Positions 35,349 to 43,121 are shown, counted from the stretch's first letter. The stretch: DNA of 64,000 bases from Crassaminicella thermophila (GCF_008152325.1 NZ_CP042243.1:935026-999025); one strand, 5' to 3'. The notes: generated by a model from the letters alone, not told the origin. Numbers and translations: made by a program.

Positions 35349-35948
35349 ATGAATGTATATGAAAAGCTAATGAATATTCAATCGAAGCTAAAAGCTCCTA
35401 AAAATCAATACAACTCTTTTGGAAATTACCATTATAGGAGCTGTGAAGATATCTTAGAAGGATTAAAACCGTTATTAAATGAGCATAAAGCAATATTAAC
35501 ACTAAATGATGAAGTTTTACAAATAGGCGATCGATTCTATATCAAATCAACTGCTACATTCACAGATATAGAGAAAGGTGAAAGTATAAAAGTAGATGCT
35601 CTTGCAAGAGAGGATTTAAATAAAAAAGGAATGGACTTAGCACAAATAACTGGTAGTGTATCGTCATACGCTAGGAAATACGCTTTAAACGGATTATTTT
35701 GTATAGATGATACAAAAGACAGTGATGCAACAAACAATCATGGTAAGGGTGATAAGGACAAGCAGTCAAAGAAATTAAGTGAAGCACAAGTTAAAAGACT
35801 ATATGCAATAGGAGCTAAAAATGGATATGATGCTGAATGCGTGAAGAAAGCAGTATTGAAGAAATATAGTAAAACAAAAGCAGAAGATTTAACTAAACAA
35901 GAGTATGATGAACTAATCAAAAACATAGAAGCTAATCCTAAGAAATAG
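35349..35948 (+). CDS. ERF-family single-strand annealing recombinase
   Basis: 199 residues. The ERF core is seen in KAPKNQYNSFGNYHYRSCEDIL and ITGSVSSYARKYALNGLFCIDD; the latter is the hallmark of the family. A polar linker (about 128-145) leads to a small C-terminal helical domain. It anneals single strands in phage recombination and genome circularisation, together with SSB (43163) and RusA. AAGGAG precedes the ATG. Confidence 0.92.
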   Translation: MNVYEKLMNIQSKLKAPKNQYNSFGNYHYRSCEDILEGLKPLLNEHKAILTLNDEVLQIGDRFYIKSTATFTDIEKGESIKVDALAREDLNKKGMDLAQITGSVSSYARKYALNGLFCIDDTKDSDATNNHGKGDKDKQSKKLSEAQVKRLYAIGAKNGYDAECVKKAVLKKYSKTKAEDLTKQEYDELIKNIEANPKK

Positions 35949-35959
35949 GAGGACAAGCC

Positions 35960-36094
35960 ATGAAATATTTGAGATTAGAGCGGGGACATGTTCCCCGCAG
36001 GATTAAAAAACGTCAGAAAATCAACAAATGCATATTTATTCTAGCATTAGTATCAGCAATTACAGTAAAGATTATACATGCCTTAATCAAATAA
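35960..36094 (+). CDS. Small basic membrane protein
   Basis: 44 codons, ATG 35960 to TAA 36092-36094, behind AGGAGGACAAGCC. A strongly basic start (RRIKKRQK) precedes one hydrophobic helix. Its coding sequence includes a GC-rich perfect hairpin, GCGGGGA with TCCCCGC (35980-35998), unusual in this AT-rich region. No family recognised. Confidence 0.5.
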   Translation: MKYLRLERGHVPRRIKKRQKINKCIFILALVSAITVKIIHALIK

Positions 36095-36107
36095 GCAGGT
36101 GGTAAAG

Positions 36108-36968
36108 TTGCGAGGATGGATTAGTTTATATAGATGTTTATTAGAAAAACCAATATGGAAAAACTCAACACCTGAACAAAAAACTATATTGATAACTTTG
36201 TTGCTAATGGCTAACCATCAAGAAAGCGAGTGGGAATGGAAAGGTCAAAAATTCAAAGCGAAACCAGGTCAATTTATTACAAGTTTAGATAGTATTGTAA
36301 AAGCATGTGGCAAAGGAATCACAATACAAAATGTTAGAAGTGCATTAAAACGTTTTGAAAAATTGGGATTTCTAACAAACCAATCAACAAAGACAGGAAG
36401 GCTTATAACTATTGAAAATTGGGAGATATACCAAGAAAACAACAATCAATCTAACAAAGCTAATAACAAAGAGGTAACAAAGAGGCAACAAAGAGGTAAC
36501 AAAGAGGTAACACCTAACAATAATGATAATAATGATATAAATAATACTATATCTAAAGATATAGTTAGTAGCACTAAAGTGCAACCAATAATTCAAAAAT
36601 GGAACTCACTAGGGTTGCAAAAGATTATTTCGGTTAATCCAGGTACTAATAGATACAAGTTATTGAATGCAAGACTTAAAGAATATGGACTAGATAATCT
36701 ATTAAAAGCTATAGATAACATAAAGCAATCATCTTTTTTAAAAGGTCAAAATCCAAAAGGATGGACAATTACTTTCGACTGGCTTATTAAGCCTAACAAC
36801 TTTATCAAGGTACTTGAAGGAAATTACGTAGACAAGGAAACTGAGAACAATGCAAGCAATACTCAACCGCAGTTTAAAAAAAATGGATTCCACAACTTCG
36901 AGCAACGGACTAAAAAGTATACGAAAGAACAGTTAGAAGCTATGTTTAGAGAAAATAAAACAAGTTAA
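36108..36968 (+). CDS. Phage replisome organizer / replication initiation protein
   Basis: 286 residues. The N-terminus RGWISLYRCLLEKPIWKN and the following winged-helix region (TIQNVRSALKRFEKLGFL) match phage replisome organizers that bind the phage origin and recruit helicase. The C-terminal domain (YKLLNARLKEYGLDNLLKAI, GWTITFDWLIKPNNF) is the usual partner domain. The central low-complexity stretch is encoded by 11-bp tandem repeats, a likely origin. I prefer TTG 36108, giving the typical MRGWI start, with AGGTGG five bases upstream; GTG 36099 is possible. Confidence 0.88.
   Translation: MRGWISLYRCLLEKPIWKNSTPEQKTILITLLLMANHQESEWEWKGQKFKAKPGQFITSLDSIVKACGKGITIQNVRSALKRFEKLGFLTNQSTKTGRLITIENWEIYQENNNQSNKANNKEVTKRQQRGNKEVTPNNNDNNDINNTISKDIVSSTKVQPIIQKWNSLGLQKIISVNPGTNRYKLLNARLKEYGLDNLLKAIDNIKQSSFLKGQNPKGWTITFDWLIKPNNFIKVLEGNYVDKETENNASNTQPQFKKNGFHNFEQRTKKYTKEQLEAMFRENKTS
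36464..36507 (+). repeat. Iterons, probable phage replication origin
   Basis: Four tandem 11-bp copies of TAACAAAGAGG (36464-36474, 36475-36485, 36486-36496 with C for the first T, 36497-36507), with a partial copy just before. An AT-rich stretch follows (36512-36560). Iterons plus an AT-rich unwinding region inside the initiator gene is the lambda O / Gram-positive phage origin arrangement. Confidence 0.75.
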
Positions 36969-36980
36969 GGGGGAGAAACC

Positions 36981-37124
36981 ATGCAAGATAAGTTTGCTGA
37001 GGAAATATCGAACGGAGTAGTACAACTTGCGCAGCAGGGGATTGGCTGGAATAAGTTACTTGCAGAAGCAAAAGAGATATATGAAAAGCATAGACAAGCT
37101 ATTAAACAAGAGGTGATTGTGTGA
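36981..37124 (+). CDS. Small helical protein, unknown
   Basis: 47 codons, ATG 36981 to TGA 37122-37124, behind AAGGGGGAG. Amphipathic helices (FAEEISNGVVQLAQQGIGWN). The next gene starts inside its stop. The function is unknown; its place after the replisome organizer suggests a DNA replication role. Confidence 0.5.
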   Translation: MQDKFAEEISNGVVQLAQQGIGWNKLLAEAKEIYEKHRQAIKQEVIV

Positions 37125-37300
37125 GGTGCGGAGATAAGAAAATCGAATGGAATAGTGAAATTATTGATTACATGATAAAAAGATTCTCAGAAGGAGCTAC
37201 ATTTACACAGATCGGCAGAGAGATTGGGTGCAGTTGTTGGACTGTTGGAAGAAAATTGCAAGAAGTTGGATTTCTAAAAAAGAAGGTGGAGGAAGATTGA
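37121..37300 (+). CDS. Small helix-turn-helix protein
   Basis: 59 codons, GTG 37121 to TGA 37298-37300, behind AAGAGGTG. The stretch GATFTQIGREIGCSCWTVGRKLQ is a resolvase-type helix-turn-helix. It overlaps both neighbours by a few bases. It may be a DNA-binding regulator or a partner of the nucleases that follow. Confidence 0.6.
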   Translation: MRCGDKKIEWNSEIIDYMIKRFSEGATFTQIGREIGCSCWTVGRKLQEVGFLKKKVEED

Positions 37301-37725
37301 TGGGACCAGAGGGACATATACAAACGATATTAACACCTAATGGGAAAATTGAGGATGAACTAAGAATAACAATACCAGATATTCCACCTAGCAATAATAA
37401 GTACATGGGTAGGGGTTCAACATACACTCAGGCTTTTCAGTATCAAGCAGAAAAGAAAAAATGGCAGTCGGTAATAGGTTGGCTAGTCCGAGAACAAAAA
37501 TGGGCTCAGAATCCATTAAAAAAGGCCGTGGTAGAAATTACCTATTTCTTCAAAGACAAAAGACGAAGAGATCCAGATAATTATAGCGGGAAATTCATAC
37601 TAGATAGCTTAGTTCGAGCAGGAGTGTTGCAAGATGATAGTTTTGGAAATATCGAATTAATCTTGAAAGGGAATTATGACAAGAAAAATCCTAGAACAGA
37701 GGTAAGGGTTAGGAAAAATGAATGA
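37300..37725 (+). CDS. rusA: RusA-family Holliday junction resolvase
   Basis: 141 residues. The family core is KDKRRRDPDNYSGKFILDSL followed by GVLQDDSF, holding the catalytic aspartates. RusA cuts Holliday junctions made during phage recombination. ATG 37300 overlaps the previous stop (TGATG) with GGTGGAGGA upstream; the reading from 37228 runs through the previous gene and lacks a site. Confidence 0.9.
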   Translation: MGPEGHIQTILTPNGKIEDELRITIPDIPPSNNKYMGRGSTYTQAFQYQAEKKKWQSVIGWLVREQKWAQNPLKKAVVEITYFFKDKRRRDPDNYSGKFILDSLVRAGVLQDDSFGNIELILKGNYDKKNPRTEVRVRKNE

Positions 37726-38353
37726 GTATGCTGAAATAGTTGGATACAGAGAACTAGAAAAAGGAACTAGATTATCTGTCATAATTCCTGAAAAACACCT
37801 GGGGGAATATCTCAAAAGATTTGCAAGAGATGGAAAAGTAAAATCAGAAATACGTCTTGATGACGGAAGAACAATTACAGCAGAGCAAAGAAAAAAGGTA
37901 TATGCAACTATACGAGATATGGCTACATATACAGGATACATGCCAGAAGAAATGAAAGAACTTATGAAATATAGCTATATATCAGAAACGGGAAGTGATT
38001 ATTTTTCTCTTTCAAATTGCAGTGTTACAACAGCGAGGTTGTTCATCAATTATATTATAGAATTTTGTTTTCGGTGGAATATACCATTACTGGATCATGG
38101 ACTAAATCGAACGGATGATATAGGGAAATATTTGTGGCAGTGCTTAAAATACAAAAAATGCGCGATATGTGGAAAAGAAGCTGAAATACACCATTGGGAT
38201 GCAATAGGAAGAGGGATAGATAGGAAGAAATATGATGATTCAAAACATAGAAAAATAGCATTGTGCAGGATACATCACACTGAGGCACACACGATCGGTA
38301 GAGATACATTTGCAGAGAAGTATCATGTGTACGGGATTATCTACAAGGAGTAA
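37718..38353 (+). CDS. Putative HNHc nuclease
   Basis: 211 residues. The C-terminal third has a zinc-finger-like pair, CAICGKEAEIHHWDAIGRG, and CRIHHTEAHTIG, an HNH-type site (HH then H). The N-terminal part resembles the phage putative HNHc nuclease family found beside recombination genes. It overlaps RusA by eight bases. Confidence 0.82.
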   Translation: MNEYAEIVGYRELEKGTRLSVIIPEKHLGEYLKRFARDGKVKSEIRLDDGRTITAEQRKKVYATIRDMATYTGYMPEEMKELMKYSYISETGSDYFSLSNCSVTTARLFINYIIEFCFRWNIPLLDHGLNRTDDIGKYLWQCLKYKKCAICGKEAEIHHWDAIGRGIDRKKYDDSKHRKIALCRIHHTEAHTIGRDTFAEKYHVYGIIYKE

Positions 38354-38366
38354 AGGGGGGAGCAAT

Positions 38367-38570
38367 GTGGATATAGGAACTGTAGTATTTATAGATGATG
38401 TACACAGTGACCTGTATATGAAACATGGAGAAGTTATAGAAATTGCAGCGGATAAAGCTAGGGTTATGGTTGTGCTGAGAGACAAGCTAAATCGAAATAT
38501 TGTTTGTATTACAGATAAATTTGATATGGACAAGCTGTATGAACATAAAGAAGTTAAAAAGATGGCTTAA
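38367..38570 (+). CDS. Small protein, unknown
   Basis: 67 residues, GTG 38367 behind AAAGGGGGGAG. The N-terminal half looks like a small beta barrel (DIGTVVFIDDVHSDLYMKHGEV, ARVMVVLRDKLN). No family recognised. The longer reading from 38310 overlaps the HNH gene without a site. Confidence 0.58.
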   Translation: MDIGTVVFIDDVHSDLYMKHGEVIEIAADKARVMVVLRDKLNRNIVCITDKFDMDKLYEHKEVKKMA

Positions 38571-38584
38571 GGGGGAACTTGATA

Positions 38585-39613
38585 ATGAGAAATACAGATG
38601 CGGTGATGATAAAGAAAGCAATTATTCATGTGTTAGATAGAAATGGAGATGCACCAATCCTTACAGATTATGAACAGGAGATCAATGAGGATATCCATGA
38701 ATTTTTAGAAAAACATATTGTGAAATCACTAGGTAGTGAAGAAAACAGAAAAGGGAAGTTTAGAGGTGGATCAACGATTGTTAAAGATTCATGTGCAGCA
38801 ATATTTAAGAACAAAGAAACATTTATCGAAGCTTCAAAGGATATTGCAAACCAGTTGTTTAAGGCGATGAAAAAGGATAACAACATACCTTCTGCTGATT
38901 TAGTGATATGTTTATATACAGCAAAGGATAAGAACTACATAGGCATATTGAAACTAGATTACAAAAAGTCATTCATCCATAATGTTGAATTTGAAGAGGA
39001 CAAGCTTAAGACATCTATAGTGCCACAAATGATAGGTTTGCCTGGAATGAGCCAAAAGTTACAACAATGTGCTTTTGTAAAAGAAATAGATGAAGAGGAT
39101 GAATATGATCTAATTTTCTTGGATAAGCAAGTTTACAGTGACGATTTTGAGCAGCTATTTTCAAATGTATTTCTGAACTGCAGATCACTGATTGATGATA
39201 GGGATAAGACGAAGATTTTTAAAAATGTTACTGAAAAGTGGACTAGAAGAAACCTAAAAGAAGACATAGATAAGGCTCAGGAAGTAAGAGAAGAAGTTAT
39301 TGCATCCATGAAAAATTGCGCTGAGATAGATGTTGAAAAGTTTGTACAGAGTGTTTTTGGTAATGATGTTGAAATGCAGCAAAATTTTATACAACACCTT
39401 GAAAGAGAAGGGATTCAATTAGAAAAAATTGAGATTGATAAAAAATGGGTTGAGAAAAAAATGAAAAAGAGAATTATGAAAACAGATACAGGTATAGAGA
39501 TAAAAGGAGAGTATGAGGATTTAGAAGATAAAATGAAATTTGAAATAGTAAGGAATGGAGATGGAACGGTAAATCTGATTATAAAAAATGTTAGAAGTAT
39601 GATGGAAAGGTAA
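38585..39613 (+). CDS. Nucleoid-associated (NdpA/YejK-like) protein
   Basis: 342 residues matching the 37-kDa nucleoid-associated protein family: AIIHVLDRNGDAPILTDYEQ at the start, FEASKDIANQLF-like helices, then LDYKKSFIHNVEFEED. Phage-borne members may compact DNA or guard it against host enzymes. ATG 38585 has GGGGGAA upstream; TTG 38579 is too close to that site. Confidence 0.82.
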   Translation: MRNTDAVMIKKAIIHVLDRNGDAPILTDYEQEINEDIHEFLEKHIVKSLGSEENRKGKFRGGSTIVKDSCAAIFKNKETFIEASKDIANQLFKAMKKDNNIPSADLVICLYTAKDKNYIGILKLDYKKSFIHNVEFEEDKLKTSIVPQMIGLPGMSQKLQQCAFVKEIDEEDEYDLIFLDKQVYSDDFEQLFSNVFLNCRSLIDDRDKTKIFKNVTEKWTRRNLKEDIDKAQEVREEVIASMKNCAEIDVEKFVQSVFGNDVEMQQNFIQHLEREGIQLEKIEIDKKWVEKKMKKRIMKTDTGIEIKGEYEDLEDKMKFEIVRNGDGTVNLIIKNVRSMMER

Positions 39614-39644
39614 GCGGAAACGTTGTAGTTAGTGGTGGGGAGAG

Positions 39645-39860
39645 ATGAAAATGCCAGATTACTTTTGGGAATGGTATAAAAATAAAGGGTATAATCGGCT
39701 ACTAGATAAGGAAATATGTTTTAGAAATAAGACATTTTTAATTGGATGTTGTATAGAGTATCTTACAGAAAAAGGACAAAAAATAAACAATTTGCAGGGA
39801 CAAAACAATTTAGATGAAATTTTGGAATATTTGACATTGGGCGTAGCATGGACAAAATAG
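39645..39860 (+). CDS. Small protein, unknown
   Basis: 71 residues behind GGTGGGGAGAG; a second ATG at 39651 is also possible. Sequence begins MKMPDYFWEWYKNKGYNRLL; helical and soluble, with two cysteines (GCC). A family of such small phage proteins exists, but I cannot name a function. Confidence 0.58.
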   Translation: MKMPDYFWEWYKNKGYNRLLDKEICFRNKTFLIGCCIEYLTEKGQKINNLQGQNNLDEILEYLTLGVAWTK

Positions 39861-39910
39861 AATATTAGTGGTGGTGGGAGTATGAAAAAATATAATAGAT
39901 TCACTTTTCT

Positions 39911-40131
39911 AAAGTCCTGGTAAACCAGGTTGTGGAGGATTGAGGACACATCACATGTCCAATAGGAAGTCCAACCATGCGAAAGCATGATCCGTGCAGG
40001 GTGAAAAACAAAAGCGTAAAACTTGCTCATGGTAGCGTCGGTGATGTAGGACAAAGACTTAATGGCGTGGGAAGCCCGAGCAGGTGACCTTTCTGAGATT
40101 GTGAAATACAATCAAAAGGAAGGTTAGAAAA
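39911..40131 (+). ncRNA. Structured RNA, possibly HEARO / IscB omega-RNA-like
   Basis: A GC-richer non-coding block between a 13-codon truncated reading frame (39882) and the PAPS-reductase-like gene. Stems that I can draw: CCTGG/CCAGG (39916-39929), GGACA/TGTCC (39944-39960), CATGC-GAAA-GCATG (39976-39989), GCAGG/CTTGC (39996-40026), GCTC/GAGC as a possible pseudoknot (40025 with 40078), GGG/CCC (40069-40077), and a 3' hairpin ACCTTTC/GGAAGGT (40087-40124) topped by GATTGT/ACAATC. The right edge is GTGA, the flank described for HEARO elements. The 3' stem contains the ribosome binding site of the next gene, so a cis-regulatory role is also possible. My family call rests on memory of the HEARO layout. 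Confidence 0.55.
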
Positions 40132-40860
40132 GTGAAACATATAGTAATGTTTAGCGGAGGAGCGAGTTCTAGTTATACAGCATATTTGGTTTTACAAGAA
40201 CAAAAGAAAGAAGATGTTATATTATTACATACACCAACTTATTCAGAACATAAAGATGCAGATAGATTCAGACATAAAGTAGCTAATTTTCTAGGATTAC
40301 CAATAACTGTAGTTGGAGATGGTAGAGATATATGGGATTTGATAGAAGATAATAATTGTTTACCAAGTTTTCATATACCATTTTGCACAACAGAGTTAAA
40401 GATCAAGCAATCGAGGAAGTTTTTTAAAATGTTAAGCGAGGATTTTATAGTATATTTTGGATACGGATCAGATGAATGGAATAGGGTACAAAAACAAAAG
40501 ATTAGGTTTGAAGCAGAGGGGATTAAATCAAGGTATCCAATATTTGAGAAGAAAATTTCAAATGATGAAATAAAAAATATTATTCGCAACGAATGGAAAA
40601 TATGTTTACCAGAAACGTATAAATACTTAAAGCATAACAACTGTATTCCGTGTTTTAAAGGTGGTAAGGGACATTTTAGAAAAGTAGCAAAGTATTATCC
40701 GGAAAAATTTAAAAGAGCAATGGAGATAGAAGAGAAGATAGGACATACGGTGTTCAAAGATTGTACACTAAAAGACATTTGGGATGAAGTACAGGCAGGA
40801 AAACTACAAGAATCTATGTTTGATGATGATTTTGGAATACCTTGTATGTGTGCTGATTAA
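40132..40860 (+). CDS. Phosphoadenosine phosphosulfate reductase-like protein
   Basis: 242 residues. VMFSGGASSSYTAYL is the SGGxxS PP-loop of the PAPS reductase/N-type ATP pyrophosphatase family. Later cysteines (FCTTELKIKQ, NNCIPCFKGG, GIPCMCAD) suggest a metal or Fe-S site. Phage members occur near DNA-modification and replication genes; the reaction is unknown, and sulfur modification of DNA or tRNA is one idea. It starts with GTG, and its AAGGAAGG site lies in the 3' stem of the structured RNA. Confidence 0.8.
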   Translation: MKHIVMFSGGASSSYTAYLVLQEQKKEDVILLHTPTYSEHKDADRFRHKVANFLGLPITVVGDGRDIWDLIEDNNCLPSFHIPFCTTELKIKQSRKFFKMLSEDFIVYFGYGSDEWNRVQKQKIRFEAEGIKSRYPIFEKKISNDEIKNIIRNEWKICLPETYKYLKHNNCIPCFKGGKGHFRKVAKYYPEKFKRAMEIEEKIGHTVFKDCTLKDIWDEVQAGKLQESMFDDDFGIPCMCAD

Positions 40861-40910
40861 TGTGGGGCTGACTCCAGTCCTGCTGAATAAAATTAACGGA
40901 GGTATATTTT

Positions 40911-41149
40911 ATGGGATATGAAGTAGGTTATACAAGCAGTACAGAAAGTGGTAAGTGTATAATATGCGGAAAAAAAGTTTCTGGAATATATTTGACTATA
41001 AACCAACATCAAGAATTAAAAAAACTAAATACAATAAGATAAATTCAAGTATATTAATACCTGTATGTCTTGAACATTATAACGTAGTAGCAGAACAAAA
41101 AAAGAAAATACTAATATATCACTTAGAAGTAATCAATAAGTTTTTTTAA
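40911..41149 (+). pseudogene. Small zinc-finger-like gene with a -1 frameshift
   Basis: ATG 40911 (behind GGAGG) opens a frame with CIICGKKVSG that stops at 41040-41042. A -1 shift within the A7 run at 41018-41024 joins it to a frame containing PVCLEHYNVV, restoring a CxxC...CxxH zinc-ribbon protein of about 79 residues ending at 41149. The slip could be a real mutation, a sequencing error, or programmed slippage at A-AAA-AAA. Confidence 0.6.
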
Positions 41150-41221
41150 AGTCGTTAAAAATAAGATTCCACAGCGAATAGACCATATTGCTAACATATG
41201 AGTGGAAAGTGAGGGGTAAAT

Positions 41222-41480
41222 ATGAGTATACAAGCACATAGATGCAATCAAGACAATTGCAACGGATTTATATTAGCTGAAAAATGCTGATTATAACTAT
41301 GAACATGCAATGAAAAATAACAATGGTATTCTTGATAGATGTAAATGTACTGAATGTGGCAAAGAATTTGTAATGGTAGTAGCTCATGTATTAGTTGAAG
41401 TTGACGAAGATGATATGTTGGTTGATGAGCTTCCTCAATGTGATATTAGGGAATATGAAAAATCTCAAATTAGAAAGTGA
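41222..41480 (+). pseudogene. Small cysteine-rich gene with a -1 frameshift
   Basis: ATG 41222 (behind GTGAGGGG) reads MSIQAHRCNQDNCNGFILAEK and stops at 41288-41290. A -1 shift at the A5 run 41280-41284 continues into NADYNYEHAM, then CKCTECGKEFVMVVAHVLVE, ending at 41478-41480. The joined product of about 86 residues has two zinc-type cysteine pairs. No family name known to me. Confidence 0.55.
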
Positions 41481-41496
41481 GGGAGGTTGAGTAAAA

Positions 41497-41669
41497 ATGA
41501 AAATTGAGGAAAAATTAATTTGTAGAAAAAATGGAAGCGTTGTAGAGTTAATGATCGGCAATAGATGTATAGGGGAAAGGAAAAATTAGAATTGTTGTTA
41601 GTAAAAGAAAAAAGTTTTTTTAAGAACAAAAAGAATATTGATAAAAAGTGGTATTTTAGAAGAAAGTGA
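41497..41669 (+). pseudogene. Small gene with a -1 frameshift, unknown
   Basis: ATG 41497 (behind GGGAGG) gives a 30-codon frame stopping at 41587-41589. A -1 shift at the A5 run 41581-41585 continues as KLELLLVKEKSFFKNKKNI and ends at 41667-41669. This is the third neighbouring small gene broken in the same way. The joined product would be basic and soluble, about 57 residues. Confidence 0.42.
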
Positions 41670-41678
41670 GGGAAAAGC

Positions 41679-42107
41679 ATGAATCGTTTTTATGAATTAG
41701 TTTTAATAGATAGAATTAAAAAACTTGAAGAAAAAAACAAAAGATTAAAAATAGAAATAAAAGAACATAAAAAACAAAATCCAGTATTTGTTGATAACGG
41801 AAATCATGAAGAATGTATGAAATTATGGAATAGAATTGAAGAATTAGAAGAAGAAAATGAGAATTTAAAATTTCAACATGAGAAAATGGCTGAAAAGATT
41901 AGAGAACTTAGAAAATTCAAGAATGAAGCTGTAAAAAGAGTTGTGAGTGCAGAAAAATTAAATCGCGAATTAATAAAAGCACTAGAATTTATGTTAAATT
42001 GGAACACAAAAATATCAGAAGAAATGGGAATAGCAGATACAGAAGAAAGTTTAATAAAGTTTATTGAGTTAAAAAAGCTGCTAGAAAAAGCAGAGAAGGT
42101 GATCTAA
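41679..42107 (+). CDS. Coiled-coil protein, unknown
   Basis: 142 residues, with heptad coiled coils at about 10-30 and 45-90 (RIEELEEENENLKFQHEKM). GTGAGGG precedes the ATG. It is intact, unlike its three upstream neighbours, which share the same AAAGTGAGGG leader. No domain recognised. Confidence 0.65.
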   Translation: MNRFYELVLIDRIKKLEEKNKRLKIEIKEHKKQNPVFVDNGNHEECMKLWNRIEELEEENENLKFQHEKMAEKIRELRKFKNEAVKRVVSAEKLNRELIKALEFMLNWNTKISEEMGIADTEESLIKFIELKKLLEKAEKVI

Positions 42108-42128
42108 ATTAATTATAAAGAATATGAG

Positions 42129-42497
42129 ATGATGAAAAAAGCAGGGTTTGTGGCATTTGAAATAGGGAATTTTAAATTGCTTACAAAATATAGCAAGAAA
42201 AATAAATTATCCTATTTGGGAGATATAATTGATTCTATAGATATTTTAGTTACAGGGATTGCAAATATTATATATTTCCCTTTTAATTTCTTAGCAACTT
42301 TATACGGCTTTATACCTAAAATACGAATACTAGATGCAAATACAGAATTAAAAGGAAAACAAATGGATAAAGAAAAGTATGCTAGAGAAATTAATTATAA
42401 ATGTCCAGATTGTGAATTTGCTTTTAATAAAGCTGCATGTGAAACTTGTAGATACAAATATGGATTAGAACAACATATTAAAAATATATCAGATTAA
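42129..42497 (+). CDS. Membrane-associated zinc-ribbon protein, unknown
   Basis: 122 residues from ATG 42129. One hydrophobic segment (about 35-60, IDILVTGIANIIYFPFNFLATLYGF) is followed by a C-terminal zinc ribbon, CPDCEFAFNKAACETCRYKYG. The only good ribosome binding site, AGAAGGTG, is about 27 bases before this ATG and would instead serve an ATT codon at 42108, so the true start may be a non-canonical ATT adding seven residues. Confidence 0.55.
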   Translation: MMKKAGFVAFEIGNFKLLTKYSKKNKLSYLGDIIDSIDILVTGIANIIYFPFNFLATLYGFIPKIRILDANTELKGKQMDKEKYAREINYKCPDCEFAFNKAACETCRYKYGLEQHIKNISD

Positions 42498-42528
42498 ATT
42501 GAGGATTAGTGGAGATGGTGATAGAGCA

Positions 42529-42699
42529 ATGAAGAAATTTGATTTATGTATTGCAGATTGTAAGCGGTGTAATGGTATAAATGTAGAGCATATAGAAAGA
42601 AATGTGTATAAATGCAAAGAGACAGGAAAAGTTTTGTTGTATATGATGTCGACAAAGAAATTACGAGAAATTAAGTCAGAGAAGGTGATGGAGTGGTGA
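42529..42699 (+). CDS. Small cysteine-rich protein, unknown
   Basis: 56 residues from ATG 42529. Cysteines in LCIADCKRCNG and YKCKETG suggest a small zinc-binding protein. GGAGATGGTGAT lies upstream. It overlaps the next gene by a few bases. Confidence 0.5.
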   Translation: MKKFDLCIADCKRCNGINVEHIERNVYKCKETGKVLLYMMSTKKLREIKSEKVMEW

Positions 42700-42881
42700 A
42701 AATAAAAACCATGCAAGACTTAATTTCAAATTCAAAATATTTACCTCAATCAGTAGTTGAGGATATAAACAGAAGAATAACCGATTGGCTAGCAAGTGGA
42801 GGAAATATAGATGATGATTATATTCAACAACAATTTAGATATGCTGAAAAATTTGTCAATCAAGAATTAAAGAGGAGGTAA
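42696..42881 (+). CDS. Small protein (DUF6877-like)
   Basis: 61 residues with GTG start (42696; another GTG at 42693) behind GAAGGTG. The pattern YLPQSVVEDINRRITDWLASGG is familiar from small phage and plasmid proteins of Firmicutes; the name is from memory. Function unknown. Confidence 0.55.
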   Translation: MKIKTMQDLISNSKYLPQSVVEDINRRITDWLASGGNIDDDYIQQQFRYAEKFVNQELKRR

Positions 42882-42886
42882 TACTG

Positions 42887-43048
42887 ATGAATAATATAGA
42901 AAGATTATATAAAAATATTAAGATTTTAGTTGATACAAATATGTTAGAAGAAGAATTCAAAGTGTTTGCGGAAGAAAATTCAGATGTAACAACCATAGAA
43001 GAACTAAACGATGTGATAGAAACGGAGATTTCTTATTGGGAAGAATAA
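42887..43048 (+). CDS. Small acidic protein, unknown
   Basis: 53 codons, ATG 42887 to TAA 43046-43048, behind AGAGGAGGTAAT, an excellent site. It is strongly acidic and helical. Highly acidic small phage proteins can mimic DNA, but nothing specific supports that here. Confidence 0.5.
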   Translation: MNNIERLYKNIKILVDTNMLEEEFKVFAEENSDVTTIEELNDVIETEISYWEE

Positions 43049-43121
43049 TTTTACAATAGAACAAAATCTAAGAGATATAAAGCAGATTGAAAATAGTATA
43101 AATCTAAAGTAAAATCCAACT

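Noticed and set aside
35980-35998. GC-rich hairpin as a terminator
   Set aside because: It is inside a coding frame and has no T run; more likely a coding or message-stability feature.
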